Below, one piece after another: positions 1 through 5,314 of a stretch of DNA of 5,314 nucleotides (positions are counted from its first letter, which is position 1; every line of letters begins with the position of its first letter). Below the pieces are notes generated by a model. The model searched no databases, was not told the origin of the DNA, and worked only from the letters and a program-made list of their open reading frames with translations. The translations under genes were made by a program, and so were the position numbers. The stretch is from the NCBI GenBank assembly GCA_021203585.1, contig JAJQAW010000367.1, positions 1 through 5,314 of the forward strand, given 5' to 3'. Source of the DNA: Rikenellaceae bacterium (GTDB taxonomy: Bacteria; Bacteroidota; Bacteroidia; Bacteroidales; Rikenellaceae).

Positions 1-1458
1 CGGGAAAGAACCCATAAATTTCGCGGTTTCCAGTACCACGTCTTTGTATTTTTCAAGCACTACCGGCGACGGATTGTTGCGGTAGAGCAGTTCTGCAAAG
101 TAAATAATGTGAGGCTGTTGCCAGATCAGGAATGAACCGACGCTTGAGGGGGCTTCGTTGGCCCAGTTGTCGGTCATTTTCATCCACCGTACACCGTCGA
201 ATTGTTGGCGTTCGGCAATCTTTCTGGCTCCCTCGAAGGCGGCGTTTTCGTACCACGCCAATGATTTTTCCAGCAGGTTGTCACGTCCCCAAAGCGGGAA
301 GTGTACGCCGTGCCACCAATGCATTTCCAGGTGAGGACGGCCGAACCAGGTATTATAAGTCAGTCCGGATTCGGCGGGCGGTACGCCCTGGGTATTTTGA
401 ATAGCGGTCAGGTACTGAGACAATACGACACGGCGTTCGAGTTCGGCGGCGCGCGGATCGGTACAGGCGGAGAAATCGACTGCCGCTCCGCTCATCCAGA
501 AGTCCTGCCAATGGCCGGAAGCGGCTTGCAGTACGTCCGGGAATGCGGTGAGAGCCTGCGTTGAAGGTTTTTCGTCCGTGTACAGTACGCTTACGCTTAC
601 CTCGTCCGATTCGGGGGACAGAACGAAGTAGTGCGCCTGTTTTTCGCTCAGGGAAGCGTTGCCGCTCCACTGCGCTTTTACGTAGTAGGTCGTTTCGTCG
701 AGCTTGCGTTCGAGGATCGCGAAGTTATCGCCCTGTTCTACGATTTTGGTGGAGTGTTTTTCCGGTTGGCTCCAGTCCGTGGCATTATCCGAATGACCTC
801 CGGTCGGGTAGCCGAAGCGCAGGTTCAGTTTTACGTTTCCGGCGGTCAGTCCCGGCGATTTTACCCGCGCGGCGATCAGGTCCTGCTCCGGACTACAGGC
901 GGTTTGGACTTCCACAAACGTATCGCCCACCGTGAAGGAACTTTCGATATTGCCGTTCCATAGATCGGTGATCTGGGCGATGCTTCCGAGCGCTTCCGGT
1001 GCGACCGGGTTGCCCGAACTGTCGGTCAGTTCCAGGCCGAGGTAGCCCAGGTGCATGCGGTGCGGATTGACACGGAACCATTTCGAGGCCTCCGCGTTCC
1101 GGCTTCCGTCTTTGTATTCGATCGAGTAGGGTTCTTCCCAGCCGCGGAAATTGTAATTGCGCAGGGTTTCGTCGTGGGTCAGGTTTTCCGGATTCGGAAA
1201 GGCATGCCAGCCCCATTCGGAGAAAGTGCCGAGCGGTACTCCGGGATGATAGAAATCCGGGAAAGTCTGCAAGCCGGTACCGTCTACGGTAAATGCGAAT
1301 CGGCCGTTGCCGACCGACACCGAAGCCAGCGGATCGAGTTTTTCTACCCGGATGTTGTTACGGGTTACCAGTGCCTGCCGGTCGATGGAAGTGTTTTCTT
1401 CTTCCGAAGAACAACTGACGACCGCTCCGGCAGCCAATAGTACGAGTAATTTTTTCAT
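1..1458 (-). CDS. GH65-like six-hairpin glycosidase, lipoprotein (3' end off window)
   Basis: The minus-strand frame starting at ATG 1458-1456 is open for 486 codons to the window edge with no stop, so the C-terminus is missing. I estimate roughly 200-250 residues are lost. The start is the only in-frame ATG before an upstream stop at 1536-1534, and it opens a lipoprotein signal MKKLLVLLAAGAVVSC (lipid Cys16). SSEEE follows, resembling a Bacteroidota surface-export signal. Residues about 47-56 (VSVGNGRFAF) resemble the GH65 N-terminal domain. A further family-like block GTFSEWGWHAFPNP lies near residues 77-90. The likely (alpha/alpha)6 catalytic part begins near residue 340. It includes HLEMHWWHGVHFPLWGR at 376-392, NEAPSS at 434-439 (Glu435 is a candidate acid) and IWQQPH near 445. 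These match my memory of a Bacteroidota/fungal group usually annotated as hypothetical or GH65-related. Substrate and mechanism (hydrolase or phosphorylase) are unknown. The gene is divergent from the GH28 operon, so a plant-glycan role is an inference. Confidence 0.85.
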   Translation of the reverse strand, partial: MKKLLVLLAAGAVVSCSSEEENTSIDRQALVTRNNIRVEKLDPLASVSVGNGRFAFTVDGTGLQTFPDFYHPGVPLGTFSEWGWHAFPNPENLTHDETLRNYNFRGWEEPYSIEYKDGSRNAEASKWFRVNPHRMHLGYLGLELTDSSGNPVAPEALGSIAQITDLWNGNIESSFTVGDTFVEVQTACSPEQDLIAARVKSPGLTAGNVKLNLRFGYPTGGHSDNATDWSQPEKHSTKIVEQGDNFAILERKLDETTYYVKAQWSGNASLSEKQAHYFVLSPESDEVSVSVLYTDEKPSTQALTAFPDVLQAASGHWQDFWMSGAAVDFSACTDPRAAELERRVVLSQYLTAIQNTQGVPPAESGLTYNTWFGRPHLEMHWWHGVHFPLWGRDNLLEKSLAWYENAAFEGARKIAERQQFDGVRWMKMTDNWANEAPSSVGSFLIWQQPHIIYFAELLYRNNPSPVVLEKYKDVVLETAKFMGSFP

Positions 1459-1621
1459 TGGATTGTATTTTAGGTTGGTGAATTGCTTCCGATTTTGGGC
1501 TATAATATGTGGTCGCAAGATGCACCATCGGGTTTATGCGGATAAACGGCAGGTAGAGCCGTAGGGTTCAGTTTTTTCATTTATGTTGGGTGTTAGTGTG
1601 CCACAAAAATTTGTCACCATA

Positions 1622-1655
1622 CAAAAATAGGAATCCCCCGGCAATATACCGCAAT
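1622..1655 (-). promoter_or_regulatory. Candidate promoter for the six-hairpin glycosidase gene
   Basis: On the minus strand, 1629-1622 reads TATTTTTG, an exact match to the Bacteroides -7 consensus TAnnTTTG. The best -33 candidate is ATTG at 1655-1652, one mismatch from TTTG and 22 bases upstream, slightly longer than the usual 19-21. It would start transcription near 1615 and leave a leader of about 155 bases. Such matches arise by chance in AT-rich DNA, so this is tentative. Confidence 0.3.
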
Positions 1656-1713
1656 CATTTTGATACAAAATCTTTGATTTTTGACAGGCGGCTTTCTTCT
1701 TCATCCATTTTAA

Positions 1714-1744
1714 TCTGCTTTTAATTAAGTTTATCGTATATTTG
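1714..1744 (+). promoter_or_regulatory. Bacteroidota-type promoter for the GH28-DUF4861 operon
   Basis: TATATTTG at 1737-1744 matches the -7 consensus TAnnTTTG exactly. TCTG at 1714-1717 differs from the -33 TTTG box by one base, and the 19-base spacing is canonical. The predicted transcription start is near 1750, giving a leader of about 75 bases before the ATG at 1828. No riboswitch-like fold is evident in the leader. Confidence 0.55.
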
Positions 1745-1827
1745 TATGCCTTTCTATTTTGGGTGAGTAGGTCCCGATGGAGAAATAGAAGATTTATAAT
1801 ACCATAAAACCAAAATTCTAAACTGCA

Positions 1828-3447
1828 ATGAAAAATTTGTTCCGGAAAACAGCCCTGCTTTTCGCAACGGGATTGTGTTTGGATTCGTGCTGCTGTGAGT
1901 CGAATACACAAACGGCTTACGAGTACGAATATTTGTACGAAAACCTGCCTTTCGAGATGCCCCGCGTCGAAAAACCGGTATTCCCGGATTACGAAGTGAA
2001 TATTAAAGACTTCGGAGCGGTCGGTGACGGCGTATTTCTGAATACCGAGGTTTTTGCCAAAGCCATCGACCACGTCAATGAAAAAGGCGGCGGTAAAGTG
2101 GTGGTTCCGGCCGGAGTCTGGTTTACCGGCCCGATCGTGCTGAAAAGCAATGTCAATTTATTCGTAGATAAAGGGGCGCTGGTGTTGTTTACCACTGAGC
2201 TGAGCCAGTATCCGCTGATCGACACCTGGTTCGAAGGGTGGGAATCCCGCCGCTGCCAGTCGCCGATCTCTGCCCGCGGACAGGAAAATATCGCTATCAC
2301 AGGGCCGGGAGCATTCGAGGGTTCGTGCCATGTGTTGCGCGATCTGAAGCGCTGTAATTTGATTGCCGCAGAGTGGGAGTTTATCTCTTCCCAGGGCGGG
2401 TATGTCAACGAGAAAGGGACGTGGCATCCGGACGACAACCGGGTGAAAATCCGTCCGGTGATGCTGAGTATTATCGAATGTAAAAATATTCTTTTAGAAG
2501 ATTTCCTGATCCAAAACTCTCCCTGCTGGACGATCCATCCGCTGTTCAGTGAAAACCTGATCGTGGATGGTCTGTTGGTGAAAAATCCGGCGTGGGCGGC
2601 CAACGGCGACGGTCTCGATGTGGAATCCTGCCGGAACGTGATCGTGGTGAACACCCATTTCGACGTGGGCGACGACGGGATCTGTATCAAATCGGGCAAG
2701 GATGCGGAAGGACGCCGGCGAGCTCGTCCGACGGAGAATGTGATCGTCGATAACTGTATGGTATTCAAAGCGCACGGCGGTTTCGTAGTCGGCAGTGAAA
2801 TGTCGGGCGGGGCACGCAATATCAGCGTAACTAACTGTAATTTTATCGGTACGGACGTGGGGCTGCGTTTCAAAAGCCGCCGCGGACGGGGCGGTGTGAT
2901 GGAAAATATCTACGCCAGCAACTTGAGCATGACCGACCTGGCAACCGAAGCGGTGCTGTTCGACCTCTATTATGTGGGTATGTCCGCGGCCGAAGTATTG
3001 GAAGCCGGTCTGGAACTGGGCGATAAGGATACCGATCCGATTCCTGCCGTGACCGAAGAAACTCCGGCGTTCCGCGATATTTATATCAGTAATATTGCCT
3101 GCCGCGACGCTTACCGGGCGATGTATTTCAACGGCCTGCCGGAAATGAACATCACCAATATCAATATCGAAAACTGCTCGATTACAGCCAAATACGGTGT
3201 GGAACTGCGTGAGGCGGATGGCATCAACCTGAAAAACGTCTACGTCGAACCGCAGAACGGCCCGGCCCTGACGCTGTGGAACGTGAAAAACCTGAAAGTG
3301 GACCACTACGAAACCAATGCCGGACGGGAAAGCGGTCTGCTGGTCAAAGGGGTGCGCAACGAGAACATCGAAATTTCGTCCGCTACGCTGAACGCGGGCA
3401 ATACGGTCCTGAATATTTCCAATCCGGAAACCGTTAAATTGAATTAG
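1828..3447 (+). CDS. Glycoside hydrolase family 28 lipoprotein (exo-polygalacturonase type)
   Basis: The 539-residue protein begins at the first ATG after an in-frame TAA at 1819-1821. A lipoprotein signal (K2, R6, K7, then a hydrophobic stretch) ends at the lipobox LDSC, with lipid Cys21 followed by two more cysteines. Residues 59-95 (IKDFGAVGDGV, later GGGKVVVPAG) are the typical N-terminal turn of pectin-cleaving parallel beta-helix enzymes. GH28 motifs appear in order: N259-G260-D261 (NTD motif), G281-D282-D283, A315-H316-G317-G318 (GHG motif), and R347-F348-K349 (RIK motif). The candidate catalytic carboxylates are D261, D282 and D283. GSEMSGG at 322-328 and the surrounding pattern recall exo-acting bacterial members. 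In the family, GH28 hydrolyses alpha-galacturonosyl linkages in homogalacturonan, xylogalacturonan or rhamnogalacturonan by inversion. The exact substrate cannot be read from sequence. Asn-rich repeats at 438-530 look like further beta-helix coils. It is full length and heads an operon with the DUF4861 gene, with a one-base gap. Confidence 0.93.
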   Translation: MKNLFRKTALLFATGLCLDSCCCESNTQTAYEYEYLYENLPFEMPRVEKPVFPDYEVNIKDFGAVGDGVFLNTEVFAKAIDHVNEKGGGKVVVPAGVWFTGPIVLKSNVNLFVDKGALVLFTTELSQYPLIDTWFEGWESRRCQSPISARGQENIAITGPGAFEGSCHVLRDLKRCNLIAAEWEFISSQGGYVNEKGTWHPDDNRVKIRPVMLSIIECKNILLEDFLIQNSPCWTIHPLFSENLIVDGLLVKNPAWAANGDGLDVESCRNVIVVNTHFDVGDDGICIKSGKDAEGRRRARPTENVIVDNCMVFKAHGGFVVGSEMSGGARNISVTNCNFIGTDVGLRFKSRRGRGGVMENIYASNLSMTDLATEAVLFDLYYVGMSAAEVLEAGLELGDKDTDPIPAVTEETPAFRDIYISNIACRDAYRAMYFNGLPEMNITNINIENCSITAKYGVELREADGINLKNVYVEPQNGPALTLWNVKNLKVDHYETNAGRESGLLVKGVRNENIEISSATLNAGNTVLNISNPETVKLN

Positions 3448-3448
3448 T

Positions 3449-4660
3449 ATGAAACGATTGCTTATCCTGTCGCTTTTGCTTGCGGGACTGACTTCAACTT
3501 TATTGGCGCAGACTGTCGTGACCCCGAAAGACGGGGTTGCGACGGTGACCGTCAAAAACCCGAATAATTATGCGGTGGAAGATGCCATTGTGGTATTGAA
3601 AATCGATCATCCGAGCTATCGCAGTGCGGAAGTAAAGGCGGGCGGGAAAGTGATTCCGTCGCAGGTGGATGTGTTCGATAACGGGACGAGCCGGGAACTG
3701 GCCTTTGTGATCGACCTGAAGGCGGGTCAGAGCCGGAAAGTCAAAATCGCCTTTTCGGAAAGCGCGCAGGACCCGAATACCTATAGGTCGCGTACCCACG
3801 CCCAGATGTTCCTGAAAGAGAACGGACAGAATGTGCCGAAAGAGGTAATCGCCGCGCCGGAAGACAATATGTACAACAAGCTTCACCACCACGGGCCGGC
3901 CATCGAATCAGAACTCACCGCTTACCGGGTTTATTTCGATAAGAAGCAGAGTGTGGACCTGTACGGAAAAGTGGTCAAACGGATCGAACTGCCGGTAACG
4001 ATGTGGTATCCTACAGACCAGCAATTGGCGGATAAATACGGAGACGACGTGCTGTTTATCGGACAAAGCCTCGGCCTGGGCCCGCTCAAAGGCTGGGACG
4101 GAGAAAAGGCGATTCATATCGAACCGATGACCGGCAGAGAAGCGAAGGTTCTGGCTACGGGGCCAGTACGGGCAATTATGGAAATGAATGTGTACGGCTG
4201 GGAATATCAGGGGCAGAAGATCGATATGAGTACCCGCTACACGATCTATGCCGGGCACCGGGATGTTTGCGTGCAAAACAAAATCAGCGGTTCGAATGTA
4301 TCGGGCCTTGAATTCGCAACGGGAATCCAGAAACTCCGCCGGGGCGATATCATGCACACCGATGATCGGGGGATGTATGCCGATTGGGGGACGGATTACC
4401 CGGTGAACGACACGGTGAAATACCCGATGCAGACCATCGGACTGGGAATCTCCGTACCGGAAAATTACCTGGTCAGACAAACGCAGGACCCGCTTAATTA
4501 TATCTGCGTGGTGAAACCGGATGCCGGTGGGCAGATCAACTACCGGATTACATTCGCCGCGGAAAAAGAAGAATTCGGGTACAAAACCCCGGAAGCGTTT
4601 TTCCGTTACATCGACATGTGGAAGGATGAAAAACCGATGGAGGTGACGGTGAAAAAATAG
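3449..4660 (+). CDS. DUF4861-like secreted protein of unknown activity
   Basis: This is a complete 403-residue protein. It has a type I signal peptide, MKRLLILSLLLAGLTSTLLA, probably cut before Q21. There is no lipobox cysteine, so it is predicted to be soluble in the periplasm. The rest reads as a DUF4861 domain: VTVKNPNNY near 33-41, IPSQVD at 69-74, RELAFVIDLKAGQ at 82-94, HHHGPAIESE at 146-155 followed by YRVYFD at 159-164 and DLYGK at 170-174, then a beta-rich middle and a C-terminal block NYRITFAAEKEEF near 364-376. I assign the family from recalled sequence pattern, not a search. It has no activity that I can state with confidence. In Bacteroidota, such proteins tend to sit beside GH28, GH105 and polysaccharide lyase genes, suggesting a role on uronic-acid oligosaccharides. 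The H146-H148 cluster and E153 are candidate ligand or catalytic residues. The start lies one base after the GH28 stop, implying co-transcription and probably translational coupling. Confidence 0.82.
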   Translation: MKRLLILSLLLAGLTSTLLAQTVVTPKDGVATVTVKNPNNYAVEDAIVVLKIDHPSYRSAEVKAGGKVIPSQVDVFDNGTSRELAFVIDLKAGQSRKVKIAFSESAQDPNTYRSRTHAQMFLKENGQNVPKEVIAAPEDNMYNKLHHHGPAIESELTAYRVYFDKKQSVDLYGKVVKRIELPVTMWYPTDQQLADKYGDDVLFIGQSLGLGPLKGWDGEKAIHIEPMTGREAKVLATGPVRAIMEMNVYGWEYQGQKIDMSTRYTIYAGHRDVCVQNKISGSNVSGLEFATGIQKLRRGDIMHTDDRGMYADWGTDYPVNDTVKYPMQTIGLGISVPENYLVRQTQDPLNYICVVKPDAGGQINYRITFAAEKEEFGYKTPEAFFRYIDMWKDEKPMEVTVKK

Positions 4661-4680
4661 CTGAAAAACAGTTGTATAAC

Positions 4681-4712
4681 AAAGCGAATGATTCCGGTCA
4701 TTCGCTTTTTTT
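4681..4712 (+). terminator. Intrinsic terminator of the GH28-DUF4861 operon
   Basis: An 11-bp perfect stem, AAAGCGAATGA (4681-4691) pairing with TCATTCGCTTT (4698-4708), encloses a six-base loop TTCCGG. A run of seven T ends at 4712. It lies 20 bases after the DUF4861 stop codon. The A's at the 5' side of the stem could also give weak function in reverse. Confidence 0.93.
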
Positions 4713-4713
4713 A

Positions 4714-4750
4714 TGTTCCGTCGAACGGGTTAAAATAACCGGACGGAATG
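4714..4750. other. Imperfect hairpin between the convergent genes
   Basis: TTCCGTC (4716-4722) pairs with GACGGAA (4742-4748), extendable by two G-U pairs. GGTT (4728-4731) pairs with AACC (4737-4740) around an AAAAT loop, with an asymmetric internal loop between the two helices. No T run follows on either strand, so it is not a clear terminator. It may be chance, a decayed repeat or an RNA-stability element. I see no coding potential from 4713 to 4831. Confidence 0.3.
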
Positions 4751-4831
4751 AATGTGCGGCGGGAGTACGGCTTTCCGGGTAGATCGGTTCTGATCCTGTC
4801 AGGGAATAACGGGAAGGTTGCATTGGGTTCC

Positions 4832-4869
4832 AGAAAGAAAACAGACCGGGAGGTACCTCCCGGTCTGTT
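4832..4869 (-). terminator. Palindromic terminator of the META lipoprotein gene
   Basis: Bases 4840-4869 form a perfect 30-bp palindrome whose left half is AACAGACCGGGAGGT. As RNA it folds into a 13-bp GC-rich stem with a four-base GTAC loop. Read on the minus strand it begins 22 bases after the META gene stop and is followed by a T-rich tract (TTTTCTTTCT, 4841-4832). The plus-strand side has no T run, so it is oriented for the minus-strand gene. Confidence 0.8.
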
Positions 4870-4891
4870 GGTGTAGGTTATCAAAATGGGC

Positions 4892-5314
4892 TTAATTTGC
4901 TATTCTTTCGAAAGAGGCGATGATTTTGCCCTGCGCGTCTTTCAGGAGCAGGTATTTGCCGTCGATATTGACGGTTGTGGCCTGGTCGAGCGCGCGGAAA
5001 TATTCATCTTCCAGCGGCTGATTCAGGCAGAGCATACGGGTGGATGCCACACCGGAGGTGTTGAACATCGTGCCGTTGAGCGTATAGGCGCCCGTAAAAC
5101 TATTGCAGTCGCCTTTTCCGGTGATTCTCATGTCTTCGCCCAATGCCAGGGTCATGCGGTCGGCGGGGTCTTCGGCGGTACGTCCGACTACTTTGTCATT
5201 CAGTTCGATCAGTGCCCATTTGGAGCCTTTCACATCAATCGGTTTCGATTTGCGGCACGTGCTGCAGCAGGAGGTCAGGGATACACCCAAAACGGCCATG
5301 ACGGCCAGGATAGC
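4892..5314 (-). CDS. META/HslJ-like domain lipoprotein (5' end off window)
   Basis: The minus-strand frame is open from the window edge to TAA at 4894-4892, covering 140 residues. An ATG occurs at 5299-5297, but the five upstream codons read AILAV and continue the hydrophobic core of a lipoprotein signal. The true start, with its basic N-terminus, is therefore probably just beyond 5314. Numbering from ATG 5299, the lipobox is LTSC with lipid Cys11, followed by C12 and C15 and then basic residues. There is no acidic surface-export motif, so a periplasm-facing anchor is likely. A single META domain spans about 28-132: W28 at its start, GDCNSFTGAY at 63-72, STRMLC at 86-91, EDEYFRAL at 97-104, and a closing LLLKD and F130. 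C65 and C91 are the conserved cysteines. META proteins include E. coli HslJ, linked to heat shock and novobiocin resistance, but their molecular role is unclear. The gene converges on the DUF4861 gene with its own terminator, so it is probably unrelated to the pectin operon. Confidence 0.88.
   Translation of the reverse strand, partial: AILAVMAVLGVSLTSCCSTCRKSKPIDVKGSKWALIELNDKVVGRTAEDPADRMTLALGEDMRITGKGDCNSFTGAYTLNGTMFNTSGVASTRMLCLNQPLEDEYFRALDQATTVNIDGKYLLLKDAQGKIIASFERIAN

Larger units (their letters stand above)
1459..1827. other. Divergent intergenic regulatory region
   Basis: This spacer of 369 bases separates the leftward glycosidase from the rightward GH28-DUF4861 unit. It is clearly more AT-rich than the flanking genes, especially from about 1600 to 1827. 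I see no convincing small gene. The minus-strand frame that crosses it runs into GH28 antisense and has no family character. It holds two outward-facing promoter candidates, listed separately. It also holds short CAAA/TTTG inverted repeats at 1603-1614 and 1666-1676, and the octamer ATACAAAA at 1619-1626 and again at 1663-1670. Neither gene has a Shine-Dalgarno-like site. Both starts are preceded by A-rich sequence, as is usual in Bacteroidota. Confidence 0.75.

Noticed and set aside
561..963. Arg-rich plus-strand open frames opposite the six-hairpin glycosidase
   Set aside because: They are low-complexity translations antisense to a continuous 486-codon frame with clear glycosidase motifs.
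1534..2073. A 179-codon minus-strand frame across the divergent spacer and the GH28 5' end
   Set aside because: It would run through both candidate promoters and antisense to the GH28 signal peptide, has no family resemblance, and mixes AT-rich spacer with coding shadow.
1989..2873. A 294-codon minus-strand frame inside GH28
   Set aside because: It is rich in Ser, Pro and Thr with no recognisable motif and lies wholly opposite a confidently identified gene, so it is a shadow frame.
2494..3555. A 353-codon open frame on the minus strand antisense to GH28 and the start of the DUF4861 gene
   Set aside because: Its translation shows no domain, signal peptide or coherent composition, while the plus strand carries clear GH28 motifs. 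Long antisense frames are common opposite genes with this codon bias.
3908..4480. A 190-codon minus-strand frame opposite the DUF4861 gene
   Set aside because: There is no signal, motif or promoter, and the opposite strand holds a complete secreted protein with family-like blocks.
5297..5299. ATG at 5299 as the start of the META gene
   Set aside because: The codons upstream (AILAV) remain open and extend the hydrophobic signal core, and starting here would leave no basic N-terminal region. The real start is probably beyond the window.
1..5314. Mobile elements, CRISPR arrays, tRNA or rRNA genes
   Set aside because: I saw no transposase-like frame, terminal inverted repeats, regularly spaced repeats, or tRNA-like cloverleaf in the spacers. 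The only strong symmetric elements are the two terminators.

Overview
The window looks like a chromosomal fragment from a Bacteroidota (probably Bacteroidales) gut-type organism. The main reasons are a divergent spacer carrying a close match to the Bacteroides-type promoter (TAnnTTTG with an upstream TTTG-like box), no Shine-Dalgarno-like sites before the genes, and several lipoproteins encoded next to carbohydrate-active enzymes. The genes are moderately GC-rich, by eye about 50-55%, which is higher than typical Bacteroides. A Rikenellaceae- or Alistipes-like source is possible, but I cannot fix the genus.

Layout. Bases 1-1458 (minus strand) are one uninterrupted, 3'-truncated reading frame for a lipoprotein. 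It resembles a poorly characterised group of GH65-like six-hairpin glycosidases. Bases 1459-1827 are an AT-rich divergent spacer with a good candidate promoter for the rightward genes and a weaker one for the leftward gene. Bases 1828-3447 (plus) encode a GH28 polygalacturonase-type lipoprotein. It is followed after one base by 3449-4660 (plus), a secreted DUF4861-like protein. A strong intrinsic terminator at 4681-4712 closes this two-gene unit. Bases 4713-4831 hold no gene, only a weak imperfect hairpin. A perfect 30-bp palindrome at 4840-4869 is the likely terminator of the convergent minus-strand gene at 4892-5314, a META/HslJ-like lipoprotein cut at its 5' end by the window edge.

How the genes may work together. 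GH28 enzymes hydrolyse galacturonic-acid linkages in pectin. This one has the exo-type pattern (NGD, GDD, AHGG, GSEMSGG, RFK). Its near-overlap with the DUF4861 gene argues for one transcript and a shared substrate, probably a homogalacturonan or rhamnogalacturonan oligosaccharide. The divergent glycosidase may act on the same glycan. Its acidic residues just after the lipid-bearing cysteine resemble a surface lipoprotein export signal. The GH28 and META lipoproteins lack such a signal, and the DUF4861 protein looks soluble and periplasmic. This fits a small accessory polysaccharide-utilisation cluster, although no SusC/SusD pair or dedicated regulator lies in the window. The META protein is probably unrelated housekeeping or envelope-stress cargo on its own transcript. 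The least understood parts are the DUF4861 protein and the six-hairpin enzyme.
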